DNA from: Ophioceras dolichostomum
Taxonomy: Eukaryota > Ascomycota > Sordariomycetes > Magnaporthales > Ophioceraceae
Assembly: GCA_003049485.1 (NCBI GenBank)
Contig: PYST01000372.1
Coordinates: 10,006-36,142 of the forward strand
Reading direction: 5' to 3'
Length of the DNA stretch: 26,137 nucleotides
Shown: positions 1 through 9,456 of the stretch, in pieces
Layout of the letters: each line of letters starts with the position of its first letter
How positions within the stretch are numbered: position 1 is the first letter of the stretch
Position numbers and translations under genes: made by a program
Notes under the pieces: model-generated
The model's input: only the letters and a program-made list of their open reading frames with translations
Told to the model about the DNA's origin: nothing
Databases searched by the model: none

Positions 1-20
1 GGGGGGGGGGGGGGGGGGGG
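1..20. repeat. Poly-G run at window edge
   Basis: The first 20 bases are all G, directly followed by an ordinary A-rich sequence. A pure G20 homopolymer is unusual in fungal intergenic DNA. It may be a real homopolymer, or an artefact of sequencing or assembly at a contig end. It lies just beyond the 3' end of ALG1 and has no coding role. Confidence 0.9.
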
Positions 21-65
21 AAGGAGTGTAAAGCAACGCCGAACAAAAAGTTGCCACCCCTCAAC

Positions 66-1706
66 TTACTCGTCGGCAAGTCCCAGAATCTTGGCGACGG
101 ATGTATCCCACTCCTCGTCCCACCTGCGGCTCCCCTCCCTCACCGCGCCCCTCCGCAGCGCCGCGAGCTCGTCCCTTCCCTCCACGCTGAGCAGGCGCAC
201 GAGCGCGGAGGCCAGCTTGCCGGCAGTCGTGAAGCCGCACCCGTTCTGCCCCTCCTTCACGAGCTCCGAGAAGCTCTCGTATTCGGAGTACGCCACCACC
301 GGCAAGCCGGCGCCGAACATGTCGACCACCTTCATGGGCAGGTCTACCCCCGAGCTGGACATGTGCAGGCAGACGCCCAGGTCCGCCGAGGCGAGCAGCA
401 TGGCGTAGTCCTCGATCGACAGAAAAGCCGTCCGGATCGACACACCCGGAACGAGGCCGTCCTCCGTCATCTTGGCGATCTTGTCCTCGAACATGGCCTT
501 CTGGGGGCCCTTGCCCGTGATGACCGCTACGACAGGCACCGGCGGCGGGCCGCCGCCGGCCCCGACCCCGTCGTCGGGGTTGGGGTGGTTGGCGTACTGC
601 ACCAGCGCGCTGAGGAACAGGTTGAAGTCCTCGTCGGGCGTCCACGATGTGCTGCTGACGACGAGGCGCGTGCGGCCGTCCACGATCGCGGCGGCTAGCT
701 CGCGGGACTCGAGCACGCGTCCTAGGAAGTCGAGACGCCGCAGGGGGTCGTTCAGCGGCTCGAAGATGGCGGCGGGGCGGTCGTGCATCGTCACGATGGG
801 CGACTTGATGCTGTAGGGAGGCCGCCGCAGCTGGCGCGCCATGGCCTCCGTGACGGTCAGGTTCGCGCGGCCGCAGCGGCCGAAGACACACTCGTACAGC
901 TTCGAGATGCGCACGAAGGGGTGGTTGGCGCCCCGGGTGCCGGACAGGATCGTCCAGCCGTAGTTGTGCCAGTCGATGAGGAGGCGGGTGTTGCGGCATG
1001 ATGCTATGAGTGCCGCGACGGCCATGGTGGGGATGGACGGGGGGTTCTGCAGGGTCGTCAGCTGGTTAGCCTTCCTTTGATGCATGCGCGTGAGGGGAAA
1101 GAAGCAAGAGTGGGTGGGACATGAGAGCTCGGAATCACCTGGATGAGAAGCCATTGCGCTGGAGGCGCTTCATAACCGAGGACGTGAATGAGTGTGAATA
1201 TCTGCCAAACCACCTTCATCGGACCTGAGATGATGAAAGGGATCGACGTTGAGCGAAGGACGCTCGGTGGAGGATCCAGAGGGTGGATTTTCACCCTGGA
1301 GCTCGTGAGGAGGTACGGATGAGGCGCCGTCTCTGGTATACGCAGTGCGAATAAGCTTCTGTGAGAGCGTAACAGCTACCAACTAAGGTAGGTTGGTAGC
1401 TAAAGGCGGGTAGGCAAAGCTAAAACCTTCAACAAGTCCGAGACCTTCGAGACCTGGCGCAATAGCCAAAGGAACTGACTGACCTTGATATCCAATGAGT
1501 GCCACTCGTCCTCCGTGTTTGGCGATACTGATGGCATGGTACTGCATCCGGGGACTCCTCCCGATGTCGCCAAGCACCAGCACCTGCACAGAGACATCAT
1601 CTTTCGACGGCGACTTCGTTGCCGAGTGATGTCGATATCTCGAGGGAAGGGCAACGAGGGCGGCGCAGCCGACCAAGAAGATGAGAAGGACAAGAGTAAG
1701 AACCAT
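66..1706 (-). CDS. ALG1: Chitobiosyldiphosphodolichol beta-1,4-mannosyltransferase (ALG1), 3 exons
   Basis: ALG1 adds the first mannose to GlcNAc2-PP-dolichol on the cytosolic face of the ER, an early step of N-glycan assembly. Proposed exons on the minus strand are 1706-1484, 1332-1139 and 1046-66, giving 465 residues, a usual length for the family. Introns are 151 and 92 bases, start with GTCAGT and GTGATT and end with CCAG and GCAG; the phases match. Visible features are an N-terminal hydrophobic anchor (MVLTLVLLIFLVGCAALVAL), GDIGRSPRMQYHA in the first exon, the exon 2-3 junction reading PPAQWLLIQ/NPPSIPT, DWHNYGWTILS, and the family-specific GVDLPMKVVDMFGAGLPV near the C terminus. Codons just upstream of the ATG read ATC five times, so the hydrophobic reading continues upstream, but no earlier in-frame ATG exists. 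Family assignment is firm; the exact splice sites are inferred. Confidence 0.93.
1374..1401. repeat. Perfect 10-bp inverted repeat inside ALG1 intron 1
   Basis: AGCTACCAAC (1374-1383) and GTTGGTAGCT (1392-1401) are exact reverse complements separated by 8 bases that themselves contain AGGTAG. The element lies near the 3' end of ALG1 intron 1 and would form a hairpin in DNA or in the pre-mRNA. It resembles the TAGGTA-type palindromic elements found elsewhere in this window. Confidence 0.75.
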
Positions 1707-1756
1707 GATGATGATGATGATCGCGATGATCAGCGACGTGTCGAAGATGACTCGTA

Positions 1757-3024
1757 AATCATGAAAGAAGGACTGAACGCGTCGGTAGTTTTGCGTTTTG
1801 AGATCGCGCGGTCAGATTTGGTCGACGGGAGTTGCGTGCCATCAGCTGAGGAGGTGTCATAGCGAAATCCTCATCCTAGAAATCCGCACCATATGACCAC
1901 CGTTCCCGAAGATTAGAGGAACCTATGTTTTGTTTTCCCCCGTGGCCGCTTAAGGCCGCACAGTCAGCAGCAAGTTGCCGGACAGCATGCTGTTCTTCCC
2001 GTCGGCGTTTTCCAAATTAAAAGGTGAATGAGTAGAGTGACGGGAGGATCCAGATATGTAGGCCCCCTCATCGTCTGGGTACCATACACGCCCTGTGCAG
2101 CAGTTTGGGCAATCGGATTGCATCACTCCTTCAGTGATGTCAGAGCCCAAAGCGCCTAGACAAACAGTTGTCTTCAGGACAAGCTTGCAGCCTCAAGCGG
2201 GGGAGGGGACCGCCGAGCGGCATCGCAGACTCCCTGGAAACTGAGTTTGGATCCGTTAAGGCCCGACGTTGTCAGTCAGCAGCCTTACTAACACAGATTA
2301 TCTACGAAGGGTGTGAGCCGAAGTGGGCGGGCCGTGTGCTTGCATGCAGCGACAAGGGTCCAATTGCGCCAAACGGTCGTGGAGCAAACACCAATGAGAG
2401 CCGGGCGACCTGCACGCCACCCCAACTTTTCAGGGGGGCTCGCCCGAAAGGGGAAGGCGACTTGGCGGGCCCCCAAGACAAGATGGCACCTGCCCAGCGC
2501 GAGTCAACAATGAAAGGGCGCAAAGAGAGGGTGAGGAGTCGGAATTCCCCTTCTGATCCTTTGTTCTGGCCCTTCTGACCTTCGATCTGCATTGCCTGTC
2601 TCTTCGCCAACCTTTCTCCTACATTTGCAATTGCTCAATTGGTCCCACGATTCCCCACGAACATCTTCGAAATCGGACTAGGAAGCCAGATTAGCCGGGC
2701 GTTCCAGCGCGATTCCTACACCGTTTCCTTGGTGACAGGGGGGTAACTCCTCCTGGCCTCCTGCCGCGTGGTCTGTACTGTACTGTGGTAACCAGGTGCA
2801 GGCGAGAGTGAAGAGAGAGGCCACGGGTCCTGCTCGGATTATTCTTGGAAGAAGGGACCACACCGTTGGCCGCGACGGGAGACAAAAACGACCGCCGTCA
2901 AAGACCTGTTGCTTGTCTCGCTTTTTGGCTTGCTCGTAGCCAACCGCCATTTCGACCACCAGGATCGAGGCTCTGCGGCGGCGCATGGCATTTTGATGCC
3001 ACAAAGACCAACACACCCCTGGAG
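1757..3024. other. Intergenic region between ALG1 and the zinc transporter
   Basis: This is the divergent promoter region shared by ALG1 (minus) and the Msc2-like gene (plus). Several open frames of 60-190 codons occur on both strands, but none shows a recognisable domain, and they overlap one another. An imperfect GC-rich inverted repeat is visible at about 2431-2476. I see no RNA gene. Confidence 0.6.
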
Positions 3025-3032
3025 CTATAAAG
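3025..3032 (+). promoter_or_regulatory. TATA-like element upstream of the zinc transporter
   Basis: CTATAAAG lies about 93 bases upstream of the ATG at 3125, a plausible position for a TATA element with a short leader. There is no evidence beyond sequence and spacing. Confidence 0.35.
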
Positions 3033-3124
3033 CTCACTCGCGACCGGTAACACAACCTGCCATCCTTTCTTCGTGTTTCCTGATCATCGGACGGATCAGG
3101 TAATTCACGGCGACTACGGAGACT

Positions 3125-5296
3125 ATGGCGTCCTACGCGTTGCCCACCGCGATCCCCCACTCCCATCACGGCCACGTCCACCACCACAGCCATCACCACC
3201 ATGGACCAGGGCACATGCACTCGCATTCCCCATCCTCGCATTCACACTCGCCGTCCCCGATCGGTCATTTGGGCACACAGCTGCCGCGAAGACGAACGAA
3301 CAGCAGATCCAATACATCGACCGGTCCTGCCGCCCTCAGCGGCGGGCATGAGCACGAGAGCGAGAACGGAAAACAAATCCGCCCAGACCATGACTACCAC
3401 AATCATGAGCAAACCGCACAAAATCTCGGCCATTCCTACAGCCAGTCGCTGCCCCTCCACGAAGTGATGAACCAGTCAAATTTCCGGGCGAACTCCGGCC
3501 AACCGATCTCTCTGCGAGGGCACCCACCATCTGCGATCTCCCTTGGCGGCCAAGGGGGAGGAGGATTCACATCTGGTTCGACGCTCAGCGGAGAAGAGAT
3601 CGTAACACCGACGAGACCAACCTTCGACTCGACGTACGAAGCCCCAGCCGAGGCAGTGGCGCACCATCACCATCACGGTCACGGATCCGATTCGTCCAGG
3701 TCAAAATTCACGAACTTTATCCTGCCATACACAGAACGATGGCCGCTGATGCATGCAATCGTGGTGGAGAAGGACTCGAGGAGGATATTCTACTTCATGA
3801 GGTGCGTATTCTCTATCCCATGCCTATCTAACTAGGTACCTAGGTAGTCGCATTGCTGCAGCAGACGAGACCACCGCCCCGTTGTAGTCCTCCTTTCCCC
3901 TCTACCCCGCTTCCCGAAAATGCTAACGCCACACCCTGCGTAGCCTCAACCTCTCCTTCATGATGATCCAGGCCTTCTACGGATACGTGACGGACTCGTT
4001 GGGCCTCCTGAGCGACAGCATACACATGCTCTTCGACTGCATCGCCCTGGCCGTGGGTCTGTTCGCATCGGTGGCGAGCAAGTGGGCGCCGAACCAGAGG
4101 TTTCCGTACGGGTTTGGAAAGATCGAGACTTTGAGCGGGTTTGCCAATGGCATCTTCCTAATGTGAGTCCCTACCTCCAGTCGCGGTTAAGGCTGAATTT
4201 TGCCTATCGTGGACCTTTCTTTTTTCGTGCCGTCGAACGACCCTGATGACCTGATATGCTGACGAACCCCGGCCTCCTGGGATGCAGACTCATCAGCGTG
4301 GAGATCATGTTCGAAGCCTTCGAGAGGATCATCGAAGGGCGGGAAACCAAGCGGTTGACCGAGCTGTTCATAGTGAGCACGGCAGGGCTGCTGGTGAACC
4401 TTGTGGGACTGATGGCGTTTGGCCACCACCACCACGGCCACGGCGGCCACGACCACGGACACGCGCACTCCCACGGGCATTCGCACGCCCACCACGACCA
4501 CGACCACGACCACGACCACGGCTGCGGCGGCCACGATCATCATGATCATCGCAGCCGCTCCCACTCCCACGGGCACGGACACGGGCACGGACACGACCAT
4601 TCCCACGACAACGAGAACATGCTCGGCCTCTACCTACACGTCATGGCCGACACCCTCGGAAGCGCCGCCGTGATCGCCTCCACGGCGCTGACGCACTTCT
4701 GGCGCTGGGCCGGCTGGGACCCCCTGGCGTCCTTCCTCATCGCGGTCCTGATCCTCGGCTCCGCCATGCCGCTCGTGAAATCCTCGGCGCGCCGTCTGCT
4801 GCTCACGGTGCCCGACCGCGTCGAGTACGGCCTGCGCGACACGCTCTCGGGCATAACTAGCCTGCGGGGGGTCGCCAGCTACTCCGTGCCGCGGTTTTGG
4901 CTCGATGACCGGAGCAGCGGCAGCAGTGATAGCCACTCTACTGCTCCTAGCGTCAACAACAGCAACTGGAGCAGCAGCGCTGGCGGCAGTAGCGACGAAG
5001 TTGGTACCACCAACACGGCCTGTAGTGGTGGTGGTTCTAGTGGTGGCGCGGGCGCGGGCGCGACAGATAAGCTGCTGGGCGTCATGCACGTCGTGGCCGT
5101 CCGGGGCGCGGACATGGGCGACGTGCGGGATCGTGTCAGGAACTACCTCGCCGCGCGCGGCATCGACATGACGCTGCAGGTCGAGCGCGAGGGCGACCCT
5201 AGCTGCTGGTGCGGCGTGGGGAGGAGTCCGCTTGCGGGCGGCGGTGGCGGCGGTGGCGGTGGTGGGGGACACAAGGCTAGCATGAGCGTGTTTTAG
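3125..5296 (+). CDS. Msc2-like cation diffusion facilitator (ER/Golgi zinc transporter), 3 exons
   Basis: Proposed exons 3125-3801, 3944-4162 and 4288-5296 encode 634 residues. Donors are GTGCGT and GTGAGT; acceptors are CGTAG and TGCAG; intron 1 has a clear TGCTAAC branch site. CDF-family zinc transporters move Zn(II) against protons. Here TM2 has HMLFD (H253, D257) and TM5 has HVMAD (H416, D420), the HxxxD pair typical of zinc-selective members. A loop at about residues 345-407 is almost entirely His, Gly and Asp, and the N terminus is also His-rich. The stretch EKDSRRIFYFM followed by SDSIHMLFDCIALAVGL is characteristic of the Msc2/Cis4 branch, which works in the ER and early secretory pathway. 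The protein ends with a CWCG motif and a Gly-rich tail. Compared with yeast Msc2, the extra N-terminal membrane segments appear absent, replaced by a hydrophilic His/Ser-rich region. Confidence 0.9.
3832..3847. repeat. TAGGTACCTA-type palindromic motif in zinc-transporter intron 1
   Basis: CTAGGTACCTAGGTAG sits 30 bases into intron 1 of the Msc2-like gene. It belongs to the dispersed TACCTA/TAGGTA motif set seen throughout the non-coding parts of this window. Confidence 0.7.
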
Positions 5297-7229
5297 GCCC
5301 TAATCTGTACACTGGTGGCTAAGCACTGACTTGAATTTTTTATTTCTTGTTTTCGCTATTGTTGGATGGAATTTCTGATACACCGAAGACGACGATATAA
5401 AAAATACACGGGATCAAGCTGGACAGTGGCGCTTGGCATTCGTTTGTTGGTTCAGGAGGCACCTCTTTCTTTTCTGCGTTGCTGTGTCCAGGCATTGGGT
5501 GGGCTTCGTTTTCTTTCCTGCCCTACCACCTACTTACATTTGGGCGTGTTGAATTCTTTTAAACGAAGAACGAGAAAACCACAAGCTTGCTAGACATGAA
5601 GGGTAGAAATAAATATAGCATTGGCTGGATATGCGCCTATGCACTCTGGGGACTTGGGATGGGCTGGGTGTTCGGGAGACTCCGATGGTCGGACCACGCG
5701 CGGCTCGGCAGTTCACTGTTGGGTACCTACCGTTGCTGTTCCGTTCACCCAGCCCCAACCAGCCGCACCTCAATTCTGGGATAGTCATGGGACCAAGTCA
5801 CTTGGTGTCCACACTCCATCATTTCTGTGCTGTGAGAAACAAAAAGAAGTAGACAGAAAGAAGAGAGTTTCCGCCTGTCCGACGCGACGGTGTGCACGAG
5901 ATGTGCGCATGGGGCTTGGCGCGGGGGTTTCTCTGATGGAGGGGAAGGCAACTACACCCCGCCCAGCATGCTGAACTGCATCTTACCCCACGCTATGCGG
6001 TTCCTCTCCGCTGGGAATAAAATGCGACATGGACGAACGAGGAGAGAGAGGCGAAGCAGCCACCTTTGGTAGTTGGACGCGACTCGGTAGTACATCGATC
6101 GGCTATTCGTCTAATCTCTGGGGAGGAAAAAACAGGGGGCATTGCGCCTTTGCCGGGGATCTCCCATTGATCTTGCACCTTGCTGAATGCCCGCTCGCCA
6201 CCGGCTACCCTGACGGTTGGGTTTTTTGGGGAGGGTCATCTTCCAGCCGAAAGTCCCGAGGTGCAAAGATTTGGACATGAGCTTTCCCTCCAGTCCATCG
6301 CGAAAAGAAAGACAAAGGACGTGTAACACAGAGTCAGCGGAGGAGGGGTTTTCTTTCTACATATGTGGTAGATAGCCGGGGAATTCTAGACATAATAGAT
6401 TGATGGATTTCGCTCTCAATCCATCCCAGCTGGTGAATCAATCCTATTTTGGCAGGTCCTATCATCTATCTAGCGACGACCCGAACGAACGAACGAACAC
6501 CCTCAGCAGGAGGCCGGACTGACTGATCTGGCACCCCTGACTACTACCACCGCCTAAAATCGCCGCCTGCCAAGTGATCCACTGTTTGCCGAGGCGTGAC
6601 GTCGTGCCTTTTTGGCCGAGACCCCGACGACATCCTGAAGGGCACACACACATTGCGTTCTACGAGTGTTGTGAAATTGATCTTCTTTGTCTTTCTCATT
6701 TCTTCGTTCCTCTTCTCGGCCTATTCCGTTCCGTTGATCTTTTTCATTCTCGGGTTGGTTCGAGCATCCTTTCCTTTCTTTTCAGATTAGAGATTTCCTG
6801 GGGCTCAAGAGACGGACTTTGTTTCGTTCGGACGGACAATTTCAAATTGGTTCTAGACGGCGTTTCGTTAGCGCATTGGCTTTTCTGCATCAGCATCTGC
6901 GTCAACCAGGCCCGCGTTCGATCCGAGCCCCGTAGGAAGCATACAACAGAACAACAGAACGCTAAGACGCTGAGCTCCGACACTACCGGACCTCCATCCG
7001 CGAGGCCTGGGGACATCCAATCTCTGCCTCACAGTTTTATCAGCGCAGCGTTCGATCCATCTTCCCACGTCGCTCTCTTGCTCTTGTGTTACTCAAGGGA
7101 GCTGGGTCGGTCCGGAACAACCAGAAGCGAGCGCAAGCGGTGTTTCTGTCGACACCAACCTACTGCTCAACATTCCAGAGTCCCAACAACCACACGCAGA
7201 AGCGCGCACACATACAAAACACAGAGAAA
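5297..7229. other. Intergenic region upstream of the acylcarnitine carrier
   Basis: About 1.9 kb separates the zinc transporter stop from the carrier ATG. Open frames here are short, overlap each other and show no domain. The last 130 bases before the ATG contain no upstream ATG, consistent with an uninterrupted leader. A CCGAGG hexamer is at 6589-6594 and a TGACGTCG CRE-like octamer at about 6597-6604. A GTACCTAC motif is at 5723-5730. Confidence 0.55.
6589..6594 (-). promoter_or_regulatory. Candidate FarA/FarB-type site (CCTCGG) in the carrier promoter
   Basis: CCGAGG (CCTCGG on the minus strand) is the core recognised by the fungal fatty-acid regulators FarA and FarB, which control carnitine-carrier genes in Aspergillus. 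It lies about 640 bases upstream of the carrier ATG. A single hexamer in 1.9 kb is expected about once by chance, so this is only suggestive. Confidence 0.2.
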
Positions 7230-8455
7230 ATGTCAACATCAACAACCCAACCCAACCCCGCCGCCGCGGCGGTGGCGATCAACGAGAAGATCCACGCGGC
7301 CCTACCCCCAGCCATGGCGGATAAGTTCCCGCACGTGCCGGAGTCGGCGGAGGAGCTGAAGGCCGACGCGAAGGCCGCCGCGTCGACGGGGCTGGCGCAG
7401 CTGCGGTCGTTCGCGGCCGGCGGCGTGGGAGGCGTCGCGGCCGTCTTGGTCGGCCACCCGTTCGACCTGGTCAAGGTGCGCATGCAGACGGCCGAGAGGG
7501 GGGTCTACTCGGGCGCGATCGACGTCGTGCGCAAGAGCGTCGCGAGGGACGGGCTGCGGCGGGGGCTGTACGCCGGCGTGAGCGCGCCGCTGGTGGGCGT
7601 CACGCCTATGTGTGAGTAACCGATACTAGATCACGAAGCACTAGAGCAATCGCCCCCCCTCCTCCCCTCCTCCCTCGTCCCCTCTTACCTACCTTGCCTC
7701 TGCAAGTAGGTAACCTACCTAGCCAGCCGAAGCTAACGGTCTCACCTCCCTTTCGGGGCAAAACCGGTCCCCTCCTGACCACAGTCGCCGTCTCCTTCTG
7801 GGGCTACGACCTCGGCAAAACCCTCGTCCGGTCCGTGACGTCCAACGCCTCCGACCCGCTAACGATCGGCCAAATCTCCGCCGCCGGCTTCTTCTCCGCC
7901 ATCCCGATGACGGCCATCACGGCGCCGTTCGAACGCGTGAAGGTCATCCTCCAGGTGCAGGGCCAGAAGCCCCTCGCCCCCGGCGAGAAGCCCCGCTACA
8001 GCGGCGGCCTCGACGTCGTGCGCCAGCTGTACCGCGAGGGCGGCGTCCGCTCCGTGTTCCGGGGCAGTGCCGCGACCCTGGCCCGCGACGGCCCCGGGTC
8101 GGCCGCGTACTTCGCCGCGTACGAGTACATCAAGCGCAAGCTGACGCCGGTCGACCCAGTGACGGGGAAGCCCAGCGGGGAGCTGAGCCTGACGGCCGTG
8201 ATGGCCGCGGGGGGCGCCGCGGGCGTCGCCATGTGGATCCCGGTGTTCCCGGTCGACACGGTGAAGAGCAGACTGCAGACCGCGGAGGGAAACCCCACAG
8301 TCGGGGGCGTCGTAAGGGAGCTGTACGCCAAGGGCGGCTTCAGGGCGTTCTTCCCGGGATTCGGGCCCGCGCTCGCCAGGGCGGTGCCGGCGAACGCGGC
8401 GACGTTTTTGGGGGTGGAGCTGGCGCACCAGGCGATGAATAAGGTGTTTGGGTGA
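7230..8455 (+). CDS. acuH: Mitochondrial carnitine/acylcarnitine carrier (AcuH/Crc1 type), 2 exons
   Basis: This inner-membrane carrier exchanges acylcarnitine for carnitine, feeding acetyl or acyl units into mitochondria during growth on fatty acids or acetate. Exons 7230-7611 and 7785-8455 encode 350 residues. The intron starts GTGAGT, has a GCTAAC branch site and ends CACAG; splicing gives GVTPMFAVSFWGYDLGK, which is conserved in this carrier. All three mitochondrial carrier signatures are present: HPFDLVKVRMQ, APFERVKVILQ and FPVDTVKSRLQ. The N terminus has an extension of about 65 residues before the first transmembrane helix, as in filamentous-fungal orthologues. The start at 7230 (AAAATGTC) was chosen as the first ATG after a leader without upstream ATGs. 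The carrier family is certain; the substrate rests on similarity to fungal AcuH/Crc1 remembered from the family. Confidence 0.92.
7685..7722. repeat. TACCTA-type inverted repeat in the carrier intron
   Basis: TACCTACCTTGC and GCAAGTAGGTA lie four bases apart within the intron and are near-perfect reverse complements with one inserted base. ACCTACCTAG follows directly. This is the third intron in the window to hold such an element. Confidence 0.65.
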
Positions 8456-9456
8456 AGGGTGAAGGGGATGTGGGGGATCGATGGAGGGGAGAGAAGAGGT
8501 AGTAGTAGATAGAGAGGGAGGCCCTTTTTTCTTTTGCTTGTTTTGATTCGCGAGGCTGAGTGAGGATGGTCGTTGTGGCTCTGAGCTTGCTCGGTGGATA
8601 GGTATCCATTCGTCCGGAAACCGTGCCGAAGTCTCATGAACCAGGGTACCTACGATGCTCCGACGACGACGGCGTTGGGGTGTTACACATTCTCTGGACG
8701 GATTTCCTTTTGTTTTTTTTTTTTTTCTTTTCTTTTTGTTACAGCTGTCTTGCTCGTTCGCCCGGAACCGCAAGAATTGCAATGGGATGGGTTTTCGCAT
8801 GCTTAGAAGCACCTCAGAGAGCGGATAGTCTTTCCTTTTTGTTCTCGTTATAGACCGTCCCATTGACCCCGCACCAGCTGTTCAACCATGCCAAGCGCTT
8901 CTTGAAAAACCACCACATCGCGCAGCCCACGCCGTTTTGGTGGAGCATTGGATCACTCTGACGTCTAAATCGTGTTGATAGTAATAAAATAGGGACGAAA
9001 GGAATATGCGACAAGGCTGCGTGCATAGTATGCACGGTTTGAGGTCCAAGAAACAGCCCCATGGAGGGTATCTTCTCAAAAGCCTGTCCCTTGGCGCCAG
9101 TGGGCCTTGTGGAGAGGTAGCGCGAGCAACCGAGACCGTGCATAGGGCCAAAATTCTCGATCTCTTTCGATGAGGATTCCTGGTCAGGCCCCAATGCGCC
9201 CATAGTATATGACCGGAGGCGGTTACTTAGGTACCCATCACGCGTTGTAGGCAGCTATTGGCCGATTTTTCTCTCTATCCTGCCGTGTGTATGTCTAGCC
9301 TACTGACGTATCCTTCGAGGACCATGTAGAGCTCTCGCCCACTCTTCTGTGGCACCTATCTACCTATGTAATTCCGTGAGCGGCGTGTGGCAACCAGGCC
9401 ACAGATCGAGAGGCCCCGGAGGTCCCTCGGCAGCGGCAACCTGACCTCTGCTCACA
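8456..9456. other. Convergent intergenic region with T-rich tract
   Basis: This is the 3' flank of both the carrier (plus) and the TFIIIC gene (minus). It has a 14-base T run at 8713-8726 within a longer pyrimidine-rich stretch, and TACCTA-like motifs at about 8645-8653, 9225-9235 and 9353-9367. A 129-codon minus-strand open frame at 8814-9203 has no recognisable feature and is probably chance. Confidence 0.55.

Noticed and set aside
2168..2578. 136-codon plus-strand open frame between ALG1 and the zinc transporter
   Set aside because: No domain, overlapped by a similar frame on the other strand, and no promoter or splice context seen.
4187..4606. Minus-strand open frame rich in Val/Met opposite the His-rich loop
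   Set aside because: It is the antisense shadow of the CAC-rich coding sequence of the zinc transporter.
6868..6924. tRNA-like A-box (TTAGCGCATTGG) and B-box (GTTCGATCC) at tRNA spacing
   Set aside because: The T stem has two mismatches in five pairs and no acceptor stem can be formed, so this is not a tRNA gene.
7859..8863. Minus-strand 334-codon open frame opposite the carrier
   Set aside because: Arg/Pro-rich composition and full overlap with conserved carrier motifs show it is a shadow frame.
8814..9203. 129-codon minus-strand open frame
   Set aside because: No recognisable motif; it lies in a convergent 3' flank.
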